Assembly: GCA_002309015.1 (NCBI GenBank)
Contig: DBWM01000071.1
Span: 32,533 to 96,532, forward strand
DNA: 64,000 nt
Reading direction: 5' to 3'
From: Myxococcales bacterium UBA1238
GTDB lineage: Bacteria > Myxococcota_A > Bradymonadia > UBA7976 > UBA1532
How positions within the stretch are numbered: the first letter of the stretch is position 1; each line of letters opens with the position of its first letter. Below are positions 34,589-44,000 of this stretch, piece by piece. A program made the position numbers and the translations under genes. Under the pieces are notes generated by a model. It did not search any database and was not told the origin of the DNA. It worked only from the letters and a program-made list of their open reading frames with translations.

Positions 34589-35416
34589 TCACTCTTGGGG
34601 GATCGAGTCCACTTCTTCGAGCACGGGGGCAATTTCCTGAGATTCGTCCTCAAGCGGCTCTGGCGAAGCGCTCTCGGACGCTGGAGATTTTTTTTCGGCA
34701 GCCGCGTTCTCTGCTGCCTTCTTTTTGCGTGTATTTGACGCTTTCAAAATGGCGCGCTGCTCTTCGAGATAGCCACACCATTGTTGCGCAGCATCGATCA
34801 GCGAATCGGTGGGATGGAGTACCAAACGCGCGTTGATTTGAAGCACGAGCTCGTTGTAACTGGCCAGGAGCGCTTCGCGGGCGTTCGAAGTCTGTCCCTT
34901 TTCGGTCTCGGTCTGGGTCTCATACTTGCGCTGCTGGATCTCCCTGAAATGGGCGACGCGCTGCTCAAGTTGTTCAAGCCAACCCTCAATCCCGGCCGTT
35001 TCGAGTACGTCGCGCGGCAGATCCCGCAGCTCGGTGATCAAGCGGTCCAGGAGACCATATTTTTTCTTAAAGCTCAGGCGCGTGGGATTCTCGAATCGCG
35101 AGAAAACCGCGTTGACCTGCTCAGCGGCCTCTTTGATCTCGTGCAGATAATGCAGCACGTTGGCCTTGATCTGGTGGTTGGTGGCGATCCACGCGTTGTC
35201 GACGGCGCCGTCAGCCTTCTTGACGCGTGCGCCATACGTGAGTGAGACCTTATCGAGCTCATCCTGAAACAGGTTGACCTTCTCGGAGAAGTCCGCACAA
35301 AGGCTTTGCTCTTCGAGAGTGAGCTTAGCGGCAAGGACGGAGGCCACAAACGAGCAGTGACTGTAGACTGCGGCATTGGTCTCCGAGCTAAACGGGAAAG
35401 AGGGGACTTGAATCAT
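34589..35416 (-). CDS. Hypothetical coiled-coil protein with charged tail
   Basis: A 275-residue protein from ATG 35416 (CCAGGAG upstream). It is almost all helical with heptad-like stretches (EEQSLCADFSEKVNLFQDEL, YLHEIKEAAEQVNAVFSRF, WLEQLEQRVAHFREIQQRK) and a Lys/Ala then Glu-rich C-terminus (TRKKKAAENAAAEKKS). It has no signal peptide. An internal segment (SFKKKYGLLDRLITELRDLPRDVLE) hints at a helical bundle. No family was recognised; it may be a cytoplasmic structural or partner protein. Confidence 0.7.
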   Translation of the reverse strand: MIQVPSFPFSSETNAAVYSHCSFVASVLAAKLTLEEQSLCADFSEKVNLFQDELDKVSLTYGARVKKADGAVDNAWIATNHQIKANVLHYLHEIKEAAEQVNAVFSRFENPTRLSFKKKYGLLDRLITELRDLPRDVLETAGIEGWLEQLEQRVAHFREIQQRKYETQTETEKGQTSNAREALLASYNELVLQINARLVLHPTDSLIDAAQQWCGYLEEQRAILKASNTRKKKAAENAAAEKKSPASESASPEPLEDESQEIAPVLEEVDSIPQE

Positions 35417-35719
35417 GTCGTCTCCTGGTGGTGAGCATTTTGTGCTCGGTTTGTGGGGCAGCGCGCGGCTGCAACTTAAAACGTTCAACTCCAAACGCTG
35501 CGCTTAAAAGGTTTAGCCTCGTAACCGAGCGTTCATGCTCTGTATCGGCGATACCGCCCAATTGTTGCGCGAGCCGTGCCAAAAAAATCAGTTTTTCTTT
35601 GACCGCATAAAAGTGAAGGATTGCGCGGCTTCTGTCCAGCGGTTTTTTGATGATTGTGGGGGGAGAAGGTGAAGGCGGGATAGAACGCGATGCTGCAGGG
35701 GACTGAGCGCTGATGGCGC
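35417..35719. other. Intergenic region between caspase-like gene A and the coiled-coil gene
   Basis: A 303-base gap. A 112-codon minus frame begins at 35726 with ATGGTGAGC overlapping the caspase stop, as in the paralogous locus at 38283, but its composition is Ser/Pro-rich at the start and has no motif; it runs into the next gene. It is not called as a gene. No terminator with a clear T-tract was seen. Confidence 0.4.
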
Positions 35720-37057
35720 TCACCATTGCCCATGGAGCGACAGGCCACCGGGCGTCAGGTAAAGGCTGTAACTTTCAGTGGTGTAAAAGGATTCCATCCA
35801 AAGAGGAATCCCGACCAACAGCAAGACGCCACCGCCACCCATGAGCAGATAGCTGTAAGTGGCGTCCGGGTTTTCGATGATGTTTTTTTCGGTTGCGTAG
35901 CGATAAGCGCCGTAGCCCAGACCCGCTCCGCCGAGCACTGTAAAGGCGATCGCCCGCCACAAGTTGTCGGAGTCGATGTGAACTTCTGTATGCCGCTCCT
36001 TTTCTTTCGAGCGGCCTGAGGATTTGGGTTCGCTTTCATCGTCAATGTCCCAGCCGATGGGTTGCAACGTTTGCTGGGCGGGTTCTTTTTGGGACGAAGG
36101 CTTGCTGCCGGATGTGGATCCCGATGTGCTCTCTTTCCGGGAGTCCTCTTTTTGGGGCGAAGGCTCTGCGGCCACTGTTGGTGCGGGGGCGTTCTCTTTT
36201 ACCCTGGTGGCCAGCTTGTGATTGCGGGTCGAGAGCATCTTGGGGGTTTGTTCGCGGACGCCCTGTTCCTTCAAAAACCGCTTCACGAAGGCCTGCGCTT
36301 CATCCGATGTGACCGTGCCGTCTTTTTGGCCGTCGATTTCGCCGTCGGCCCAACCGCGAAGCGCCCCCAGGGCGGCATAAGTAAACGCGCCGTGCTTGGC
36401 TTTTTCCAAAGGTCCCGATTTTTCGCCTTCCGATGCGGCCGACCAAATCACGATGGGCTTTGAGTTGGCCTGAAGCGTAAGGTTGATGGGGGCTGCAAAG
36501 CGCTTGCCGAACGAAACGCTGCAGGCATCGATGATGAAGACCGCCCGATCCACCTGCGAGCTTGCGATCTTTTCCTGAAGTGTCCTGAGCACGACGGCAT
36601 GTTCGGCCATGTGACGCTCGCTCATGGGCGTATCGGCCCCAAGGACCAGCTGATTGCGATCTTTGGGGGAGGCTGCACCGTGCCCTGCAAAATAAAACCA
36701 GACGGTGCCGCCCCTGGCTTCGCTGAGAGCAGCATCAAAGGCATCCTGAATTTGGGCCGCCGTGGCGCTTTTGTCTTGAAGGCGGTGCAGGTTGGCCATC
36801 GGTACGCCGACCGTGTAAGTCAGAAAATGCTCGAACCCGTCGCCGTCCTGGGTGGCATAGGGCACCCCGTATTGATCGTCGAGCAGCGGATATTTTTCGA
36901 TCGAGACGACGACCGCCGCATCGTTCGGTGCCTTGACGCCCGTGCGCAAAGGCTGATTGACATCGGGCAGGCTGGATTGGGCATAAGTCTGAGGTGCAAC
37001 CGAGATTGCTGCCGCAAACACCCATGGCTTTAAAAAAGAAAAGGGGTTGATCGCCAT
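35720..37057 (-). CDS. Exported caspase-fold (C14) protein A with C-terminal membrane helices
   Basis: A 445-residue protein from ATG 37057, with an ideal AGGAGG site. A signal peptide (about 1-27, ending QTYAQ) is followed by a p20-like caspase domain. The catalytic His is in WFYFAGHGAAS (His126) and the Cys in VFIIDACSVSF (Cys179). NDAAVVVSIEKY and DGDGFEHFLTY are further family features. A Ser/Pro/Lys-rich linker (about 270-335) leads to two transmembrane-like helices (about 355-378 and 398-418) and a beta-like tail ending GGLSLHGQW. It should sit in the envelope with its protease domain in the periplasm. A close paralog lies two genes upstream, with an EGF lipoprotein between them. The substrate is unknown. 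Confidence 0.85.
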   Translation of the reverse strand: MAINPFSFLKPWVFAAAISVAPQTYAQSSLPDVNQPLRTGVKAPNDAAVVVSIEKYPLLDDQYGVPYATQDGDGFEHFLTYTVGVPMANLHRLQDKSATAAQIQDAFDAALSEARGGTVWFYFAGHGAASPKDRNQLVLGADTPMSERHMAEHAVVLRTLQEKIASSQVDRAVFIIDACSVSFGKRFAAPINLTLQANSKPIVIWSAASEGEKSGPLEKAKHGAFTYAALGALRGWADGEIDGQKDGTVTSDEAQAFVKRFLKEQGVREQTPKMLSTRNHKLATRVKENAPAPTVAAEPSPQKEDSRKESTSGSTSGSKPSSQKEPAQQTLQPIGWDIDDESEPKSSGRSKEKERHTEVHIDSDNLWRAIAFTVLGGAGLGYGAYRYATEKNIIENPDATYSYLLMGGGGVLLLVGIPLWMESFYTTESYSLYLTPGGLSLHGQW

Positions 37058-37158
37058 AGAACCTCCTGACGCATGACGCAGCTTTGAAAAGTATGCCTGA
37101 AAAGCGTCTGGAGTGGGGGGATTTCGATCGGGTGGTCTGGTGGATGCGGGGACGATGT

Positions 37159-38283
37159 TTAGTCCGGGCAGCGCTCGCCTTCGGGGAGGGGCTCGTGCTC
37201 GTTCTGGCAAGTGCAGATGAAGCTGCCGGCGGTGTTCTCACAGGAGGACTCTGAGCCACAAAAATCAGCGGATTGGCTGCATTCATCGATGTCGTTGCAT
37301 TGGGCGCCGAACAAGCCGCTTGCCGGTTCGTAACCCGAGTTGCAGTCGCAGCGGTAAGTATCGCCGATGGGGACGCAATGTGAGTTCGGCAGCGTGCTGC
37401 AGGGATCGGAATTGCAGGCGTTTTCAGGACAAGCGGCGCCTTCAACGGTGGAACCGTCCTGGCAGGTGCAAATGTAGCTGCCTTCAGTGTTTTTGCAGGT
37501 GGCGTTTGTCCCGCAGATCTCTGCGTTGCGGCTGCATTCGTCGATGTCGTTGCAGGTTTGGGAGGCAAACATTCCGGTCCCCCAGTCGTAGCCTGAGTCG
37601 CATTCGCAGCTGTAGCTGTCGTCATTGGGCACGCAGTGGGTATGCGGCTGATCGGTGCAGGCCCCGGGAGTGTTGTCGCAGATGTTGCTGGTGGCTACGC
37701 AGGTCGGTTTGCCATCATCGCCGGTGGCGGGTTCATAGCCAGCGCCGCATTCGCAGCGATAACTGCCTTTGGTGTTGATGCAGCTGTTACGGGCGGGATC
37801 ACCGCAGAGATAGGTGGGTTGGATGCTGACTTCTTCTACATGGCATTCGTCGATGTCTTCGCAATCGCCGTGCGTTTGGTAGGTAAACACTGTGCCCAGG
37901 CCGTAAGCGCAAATGCCGCTTTCGATCTCGTCGCCGTTTGCGTCAAAGCTCCTGGGGCATCGCACGATCTCGTAGTTGAAGCCCGCGTTGCAGGTGCAGG
38001 TCAGGGTCTTTTCGTCGAAGACGCCGCTCCCGTGGCATTCGCAGCTCTGAGTCTCGCTGTTGTAACTGGCCTGCTCGCCGCATTTTTTGGCAATGCTTTC
38101 TGATGAGAGCACGCATTTTTCGCTCTCTTCGTCGAACTGGTAGCCTTCGGCGCAAATCTCGTCTTTGTCGGGGACTGCATTGATCTCGAGGCAGGCAGTG
38201 GCGAGCAAAGCGGCCGCGAAAGTGAGGACTTTGGCCATCGAAGACATCACGTCAGATTTAAAGCTCTTCATCTCGCTCACCAT
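37159..38283 (-). CDS. EGF-like-domain lipoprotein
   Basis: A 374-residue Cys-rich protein. The ATG at 38283 overlaps the stop of caspase B (ATGGTGA); an ATG 12 bases later is an alternative. A lipoprotein signal (AKVLTFAAALLATAC) sets the lipid Cys near 28. The mature part holds about six EGF-type modules; three have the calcium-binding start DIDEC (GDCEDIDECHVEE, CNDIDECSRNAEIC, CNDIDECSQSADFC) and the CxNTxGSYxCxC core. Such modules are rare in bacteria outside Myxococcota-like and some other groups and usually mediate surface binding. It lies between two caspase-fold genes on the same strand, so a shared function is likely. Confidence 0.85.
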   Translation of the reverse strand: MVSEMKSFKSDVMSSMAKVLTFAAALLATACLEINAVPDKDEICAEGYQFDEESEKCVLSSESIAKKCGEQASYNSETQSCECHGSGVFDEKTLTCTCNAGFNYEIVRCPRSFDANGDEIESGICAYGLGTVFTYQTHGDCEDIDECHVEEVSIQPTYLCGDPARNSCINTKGSYRCECGAGYEPATGDDGKPTCVATSNICDNTPGACTDQPHTHCVPNDDSYSCECDSGYDWGTGMFASQTCNDIDECSRNAEICGTNATCKNTEGSYICTCQDGSTVEGAACPENACNSDPCSTLPNSHCVPIGDTYRCDCNSGYEPASGLFGAQCNDIDECSQSADFCGSESSCENTAGSFICTCQNEHEPLPEGERCPD

Positions 38284-39641
38284 TGCCCCTTTACAAAAAA
38301 GCCGCCGGGTTGCAGCTGGAAGCTGTAATCGTAAGACATGTGGAAGGAATCGATCCAATAGGGGATGCTGATCAGGGTCAGCAGGGCGCCTACGCTGATG
38401 GCGGTGTAACCCAGCCCTTCCCAGACGCGGGCTTCATCCTTTTGGGAGTCCCATTTTTCTTTCATTTTGCTGTAGGTTTGGCCTTCGCCGCGCCCAAAGG
38501 CTTCGATCGATTCCTGTCGCTTGTCCGCAACGCTCTGGGCCTTATTCCATTTCATCCAGCCGCCCGAGCTGATGCCTCCGATTCCGATTGTGGTCAGCGC
38601 GATCGCGGTGACCAGGTTGCCCGCATCCACATGAAAATGCTTGGTGGGTTCATGGGGCGTCGCAATGGATGTGCTCAGACCGCCAGGCGTTGCAGAGGCC
38701 GGAGGCGTGGGCTTGGGCGTGAGACTCGTCTCGGTTGTGGTGGACGTCGAAATGGCGCCTGCAACGGGTGAGAGCTCGCGGACTTCGCTCGAAAGCTGTT
38801 CGTCTTTGTCCGACAAAAGTTGTGGGTTCTGGTCGCGGACGCCTTGCTCCTTTAAGAAGCGTTTGACAAAGGCGCTCGCTTCGTCGGTGGTGACGATGCC
38901 ATCTTTGTGACCGTTGAGCTCGCCGTCGGCCCAGCCGCGAACTGCGCCCAAAGCGGCGTAGGTAAACGCACCGTGTTTGGCTTTCGTCAGCGGTCCCGAT
39001 TTTTCACCTTCAGAGGCGGCGCTCCAAAGGATGATCGGCTTTGGATTCGATTGCAGCGACAGGCTGACCGGCGCGGCAAAACGGTTACCAAACGCGACGT
39101 TACAAGCGTCGATCACGAAGATCGCCCGCTCCACTTCGGATTGCGCAACCTTTTCCTGAAGCGCCTTGAGCGCCACTGCATGCCCCGCCATCAGGCGCTC
39201 GTTCATCGGCACATCGGCCCCAAGGATGAGCTGGTCGCGATCCTCGGGGGATGCGGCACCGTGTCCTGCAAAATAGAACCAAATGGTGCCGCCCTTGGCT
39301 TCGGTTAAGGCGGTGTGAAACGCGTCTTTGATTTGATCGGCCGTGGCGCTCCTGTCCTGAAGGCGGTGCAGGTTGGCCATGGGCACGCCCCGGGTGTAAG
39401 TCAGAAAATGCTCAAACCCGTCGCCGTCGCGGCTTGCGTAGGGCACCCCGTATTGCTCGTCGAGCAGCGGATATTTCTCGATCGAGACCACGACCGCCGC
39501 ATCGTTCGGAGATTTGACGCCCGTGCGCAGAGGCTGATTGACGTCGGGCAACCCGCTGGTCTGAGCCTGGGCCTGATGCGCGAGAGGCCAGGCCACAGCC
39601 CATAGCCAGAGCAGCAAAAAGGAAAATCGTTGACTCACCAT
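38277..39641 (-). CDS. Exported caspase-fold (C14) protein B with C-terminal membrane helices
   Basis: A 454-residue paralog of caspase A, from ATG 39641 (GAGGAG upstream). The signal peptide ends AHQAQAQ. The catalytic His is in WFYFAGHGAAS (His127) and the Cys in FVIDACNVAFG (Cys180). The two proteins share long near-identical stretches (SGLPDVNQPLRTGVK, GEKSGPL, RFLKEQGVR). The linker is Ser/Thr/Pro-rich rather than Lys-rich. Two membrane-like segments (LVTAIALTTIGIGGISSGG and GLGYTAISVGALLTLISIP) precede a tail ending GGFFVKGQW. It is the first gene of the caspase B / EGF lipoprotein / caspase A operon. Confidence 0.85.
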   Translation of the reverse strand: MVSQRFSFLLLWLWAVAWPLAHQAQAQTSGLPDVNQPLRTGVKSPNDAAVVVSIEKYPLLDEQYGVPYASRDGDGFEHFLTYTRGVPMANLHRLQDRSATADQIKDAFHTALTEAKGGTIWFYFAGHGAASPEDRDQLILGADVPMNERLMAGHAVALKALQEKVAQSEVERAIFVIDACNVAFGNRFAAPVSLSLQSNPKPIILWSAASEGEKSGPLTKAKHGAFTYAALGAVRGWADGELNGHKDGIVTTDEASAFVKRFLKEQGVRDQNPQLLSDKDEQLSSEVRELSPVAGAISTSTTTETSLTPKPTPPASATPGGLSTSIATPHEPTKHFHVDAGNLVTAIALTTIGIGGISSGGWMKWNKAQSVADKRQESIEAFGRGEGQTYSKMKEKWDSQKDEARVWEGLGYTAISVGALLTLISIPYWIDSFHMSYDYSFQLQPGGFFVKGQW

Positions 39642-39829
39642 TTCAAAACTCCTCGGCCGCCCAAATGAACAGCCCCAACCATGTCTGGTTATAAGCATTT
39701 TCTGAAATCAGACCAAGCATCGCGGATTCTGGCGGACGCGCGCCTTGGTGAGGCGTTCTTCCTGTGGTCGACGCGGTTGAATTTTAGAGTGGGGGTCGTG
39801 ATACTCGCGGCGGTTTTGGGGAGGTTTGC

Positions 39830-40249
39830 ATGTCGCTTGGGCGCATATTGTTTACCGAAGAAGGGGCGCTGGCCGATCGCGTGGGCCCTCGGCTGGAGCA
39901 GCTGAATCCCGGTTACGAATTTTTGGCTGTGAAGGATGGTGCGAGGCTCGTGAGCGTGTTTGCAAGGCTCGCCAAGACGCGACGTCCGCCCGTGCTCACG
40001 GTTTTGGTGCCGCCGTTAAAGCGCATCGACGCACCCGCCTGCATGATCTGCATCCGATCCATTGAGCGTGCTGTGGGCTGGAAACCTTCGCCGATCCTGT
40101 ATTTTGGCGATGCCCAGGCGGCTTCACTGATGAAATCCGTTGGCTTTGCGGCCCATCTGCCGCGCAATCCCGCCGAGACGATCGATGCTGAAGCGGAGCG
40201 GCTCTCTCAAAATCTTTCGGCCTGGCTCACCAAACTGCGAAACGCCTAA
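39830..40249 (+). CDS. Hypothetical small alpha/beta protein, receiver-like
   Basis: A 139-residue soluble protein with a clear GAGG ribosome site. The order of strands and helices (GRILFTEE, EFLAVKDG, PPVLTVLVPP, SPILYFGDAQAASLMKSVGFAAHLPR) recalls a response-regulator receiver, but no phospho-acceptor Asp can be placed with confidence. It lies 12 bases before a zinc-ribbon receiver protein, so the two are probably co-translated and may work together in signalling. Family was not recognised. Confidence 0.65.
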   Translation: MSLGRILFTEEGALADRVGPRLEQLNPGYEFLAVKDGARLVSVFARLAKTRRPPVLTVLVPPLKRIDAPACMICIRSIERAVGWKPSPILYFGDAQAASLMKSVGFAAHLPRNPAETIDAEAERLSQNLSAWLTKLRNA

Positions 40250-40261
40250 AGGAAGAAGCGC

Positions 40262-40960
40262 ATGTTGACAAGGTTTTGCCCCAACTGTGAGCGCGAGATG
40301 GAAGTGAAGCGCTTTGACGGCGAAGATTACTCGCTCTTGGTTTGCGCCTCCTGCGGTATGGGTCTGGGGCTTGCGGTGGGCGAGCGCCCTGCGGTGAGCG
40401 CGGTGACGTTTAAGTCTTCAAAAAGCGTGTTTGAAGCGCCCGCAGTATCGCCTTCATCGGTTGCAACTCCTCAAAAAACAAGAGAAAATTCGCGGTCCGA
40501 TCCGCCTGCAAGCAGTTTGGAACCCGCTTCAAAAATGATGCGGTGCGTGCTTTTGGTCGATCCCGACGACGCTTTTCGGGCGATGGCCAAAATGCGCATC
40601 CTGGATCGCCATTGCGCCAAAGAAGTCTTCGAAATGGCCAATCCGGGTCGCGCAGTCGAGCAGATGATGAGCATTGCGATCGAAGGTTCGCGACCCGATC
40701 TGGTGATCTGCGATCTCAATCTCGATGAGATGAGCGGTCTTGAGCTGGCCCATGCCATCCGGGCGATCGAAAAGGGCCTCGATTGCTCGACCACGCCGCT
40801 CTTGTTTTTGACCTCAGCCCCCCTCACCGATGCGCTCAAAGCCGAAATGAAATCTCTCGGTCGCGTGCGCTACGTGCGAAAACCCGACGGCGATCCGCAG
40901 CGCGTGAGCGAAAAGCTGATCTCCCTCTTCGATCGCCTGTTGGAGCCCTCAAAGGCGTAA
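40262..40960 (+). CDS. Zinc-ribbon response-regulator receiver protein
   Basis: A 232-residue protein. Residues 1-35 form a zinc-ribbon-like CPNC...CASC (Cys 6, 9, 28, 31). A Ser/Pro-rich linker follows to about 90. The receiver domain (about 93-225) has the acidic pair in LLVDPDD, the phospho-acceptor Asp151 in VICDLNL, the Thr/Ser in FLTSAP and the Lys in RKPDGD. There is no output domain after the receiver, so the zinc ribbon or a partner may be the output. No histidine kinase gene is near. The downstream SNF2 gene starts 79 bases later. Confidence 0.82.
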   Translation: MLTRFCPNCEREMEVKRFDGEDYSLLVCASCGMGLGLAVGERPAVSAVTFKSSKSVFEAPAVSPSSVATPQKTRENSRSDPPASSLEPASKMMRCVLLVDPDDAFRAMAKMRILDRHCAKEVFEMANPGRAVEQMMSIAIEGSRPDLVICDLNLDEMSGLELAHAIRAIEKGLDCSTTPLLFLTSAPLTDALKAEMKSLGRVRYVRKPDGDPQRVSEKLISLFDRLLEPSKA

Positions 40961-41039
40961 GAGTTGTGGGCTCATCCCGATTGATGCTCCCCCCGGTTTG
41001 TGATAAGGGGGGAACATTCAGACGGATAGGGCTTCATCG

Positions 41040-44000
41040 ATGGTTCGACCTTGTTCTTCACAAGAAGCAGCAAATCTGATCGAGAAGCATCGCTCGATCA
41101 GAGATCGATTCCAGCAGCTTTCTGAGCTTCGGGGAAAGTTTTTATCTGAAGTCAAAAGAAATATGGCGGATTTGCTCGAGCAGGGGCTGGCGGAAGTCCT
41201 GAGCGACGCACCGATCGAAGAAGGTTTCGATCAAACATATGGCTCGCAGATGAAAGCGGCGGGCTATCAGACCTGGGGACAGCTCGTTGAGGATCTGAAC
41301 CTTCTGGCTCAAAAAGAGCAACTGACTCAGAAACAGCAATGGAGCGACGCGCTTCAGTCCCAGTTCAATCGCGCTCTGCAGCTGGATTGGCTCAAACGGT
41401 ATCTCCTTTCATTGACGATGGAGGAGCACAGCGCTTTTCTGGATCAAATCGCGCAGATGAAGACGCGCGTGAAGTCTCTGATCGAAGTTGATCTTTCCGA
41501 TATGGCCGATGAGCGATGTCAAAAACTCATTCAGGAGCTTGTGCGATACCAGCATTTTCTTGAGCAATGCCGGCAGAACGATCCGCTCATTGAAAACTGT
41601 TTGCAGATGCAGCAGAGCGAAGGTTCAAAGATCGATGAGGCGCTGGAGGCTTTCAAGCCCGCCAAAGGGTTCTTCAAATATCTGTTCGCCTCAAAAGAGC
41701 GAAAACAAAAAGCGAACGAGGCGCATGCATTTCTGGAAAGCCTGCTTTCGGGGGATTATGGCAATAAGTCTGAAGACTTATTGAAGATCTTTGAAGAAGA
41801 TCGATGCTCGGACGAAGAGGCGCTCGCCCTGTATCAGCAAACACCCGATATCTATTCGGATCTCTTAGAGAAAACCGTTCGCGCGGCAGAGATACCGGTT
41901 CGCGTGGGGCGCAATGCTCATCGCTTTTCGAAGCAATTGTCGGAAGATTCACAGCGTGTGATCGCTGAGCACTGGAGTCTGATTGGAGCGCTTGTCAAGA
42001 ATCAGAACATCGTTGAGTGCTGTGAGGATGAGATCAAAGCGTTCTCCAAAGAACTCTTCGAAGCCAAGGTGAATGCGCTCCTTCAAAAATCTTCGATCGA
42101 CGAGCTCGACTGGCCGCAACAACGCAATCTCAAAAACTGCCTCAGTGCGCACGGTTGCCGAAGCCTTTTGGATGCCATCTCCCTTACAGAGAAACAGTTG
42201 GCCGCGTTTGCCGTAAGAGACATCGGGCAGCTTGTCAGACAGCGTGAGTCTCTACTCGCCAGGATCAACGAAAGGATGAAGATTGATCTGCATCGGGATC
42301 AATCGTTGTCGCAATGCGCCCAGCTTCTCTCTGCGGTCTCCAGATATCGTCAGGCGCGCTTGTGGTCTGAACCCTGCAATCAGTTTTTGCGCCAGTATCA
42401 AACGCTGCTGGAACAGGCTTTTAAGGATGCTGACCCGCTCAAAAATGCCTATCGATGGTGTATGACACCGGAGCCGGAAAAGCAGAAAGCTTTAGAGACC
42501 CATCGCAGGCTCACATCGCTCCTGACTGATGAATATGGTCAGAAGGTGAAAGCATTATTGCAGGAGTTTGCGCAGATCACTCAGCAATCCAACCAGTCGG
42601 GAATCCAGGATTTTAAGGCCAATGAAACAGAATTCAGGGGCATCATCGAAGAGCTGTGTCCCGGGTTACTTGGGGATTGCGATGACAGCCATCAGTTGAG
42701 TGCCGATCAGGTGAATCAGCTCATAGAGGAGCATCGCGAGCGGTTGGAAGAGCTTCGCCAGATCCGCAATGCGCAGGCAACGCAATATCAGTCGGAGGTG
42801 ATCTCGGCTGCAAAAGAGCTCGCGGATCAGGAGACGATTGAAAAGCTGAAGGATGTTCCGCTCTTTGAGTTCGGCCCGCAGGAAACGCTTTTGAAAGGCA
42901 TGCGTTTTTCAAATGCGGCAGAGGTCTTTCTTGCGATCACGCGAGGCAATATTCGTTTTAAGGCTTCTGATTACAGAAAGATTTCTCAGAGAACGGACGA
43001 GCTGTTTCGACAATTCCGCCAAAAGATGAAAATCAGGCTCAGCGCGGATCATCAAAACACAGCATCGACCGCGCTCGTCACGGCTGTATGGAAATACAAA
43101 CAGCAAGCTGCCTGCGCTGAAGAGTCGGCGGCGATTCTCGAACAATATGAAGCGCCGGTTGCTCAGAACATCGGTTGCTTAAAACCTGCAACTTCTGAAT
43201 TAAAATGGTTTTTAGCCTCAGCTGAAGAGAGAGACATCGCGCGCTCGGCTTATCGCTGGCTCAGGCCTCTGACTCGGGAAGAATATGGCCAGCGTTCTCT
43301 TCAGACGATTCGCGACTCAGAGGAAGTGGAGGGCATCACGGGGCAAGAGGCCTGGTATGCCTTCAACCGCGATCCGATCCCATTCTTTAAAATCCTCGAA
43401 GATCTGGTGCCCGATCTTCTGGGATCTGATAAATCGATCTATGGTTTGCCAGATGAGCTCGCGCGCGAGATCGAGTCAGAGCCGCTTGATTTAAATGGTT
43501 TGCGCTGCTCGCTGAGGAAGTATCAGGAATGGGGTGTGAAATACATCCTTCATCAAAAATGCGTGCTGCTGGGCGATGAGATGGGTCTGGGTAAGACCGT
43601 GCAGGCGATCGCCGCGATGGTTTCGCTTCGCAATCAGGGCGCCACTCATTTTTTGGTGGCTTGCCCGCTGAGCGTGCTCATCAATTGGTGCAGAGAGATC
43701 GAAAGGCACAGCAATCTGACGGCCATCAAGGTGCACGGTATCGAACGCTCGGACGGGCTTCGTCGTTGGTTCCGCGAAGGCGGCGTGGCGGTGACCAATT
43801 ACCAAAACCTGAATTATTTCGTTCAGTTAGTTGTAAGCCAGCCGCGGTTTCATTTTGCAATGCTCGTCGTGGATGAAGCGCATTCGGTCAAAAACCGCTC
43901 AGCCAAACGGACTCAATGTACGGAGCTGGTGGGGCAGTACACGGATCGCCGCCTCTTTATGACTGGCACCGCCCTCGAGAATCGCGCGGGCGAGATGCTC

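Noticed and set aside
34019..34592. Minus-strand frames of 182 and 115 codons
   Set aside because: They are low-complexity translations of the GATC-rich repeats and show no stable domain or ribosome site.
35388..35726. 112-codon frame starting with ATGGTGAGC at the caspase A stop
   Set aside because: The similarity to the EGF lipoprotein start is limited to the overlap motif; composition is poor and it runs into the next gene.
35720..39641. Caspase genes as a type III CRISPR (Craspase) or abortive-infection effector
   Set aside because: No CRISPR or gasdermin-like gene is near; the proteins carry signal peptides and membrane helices.
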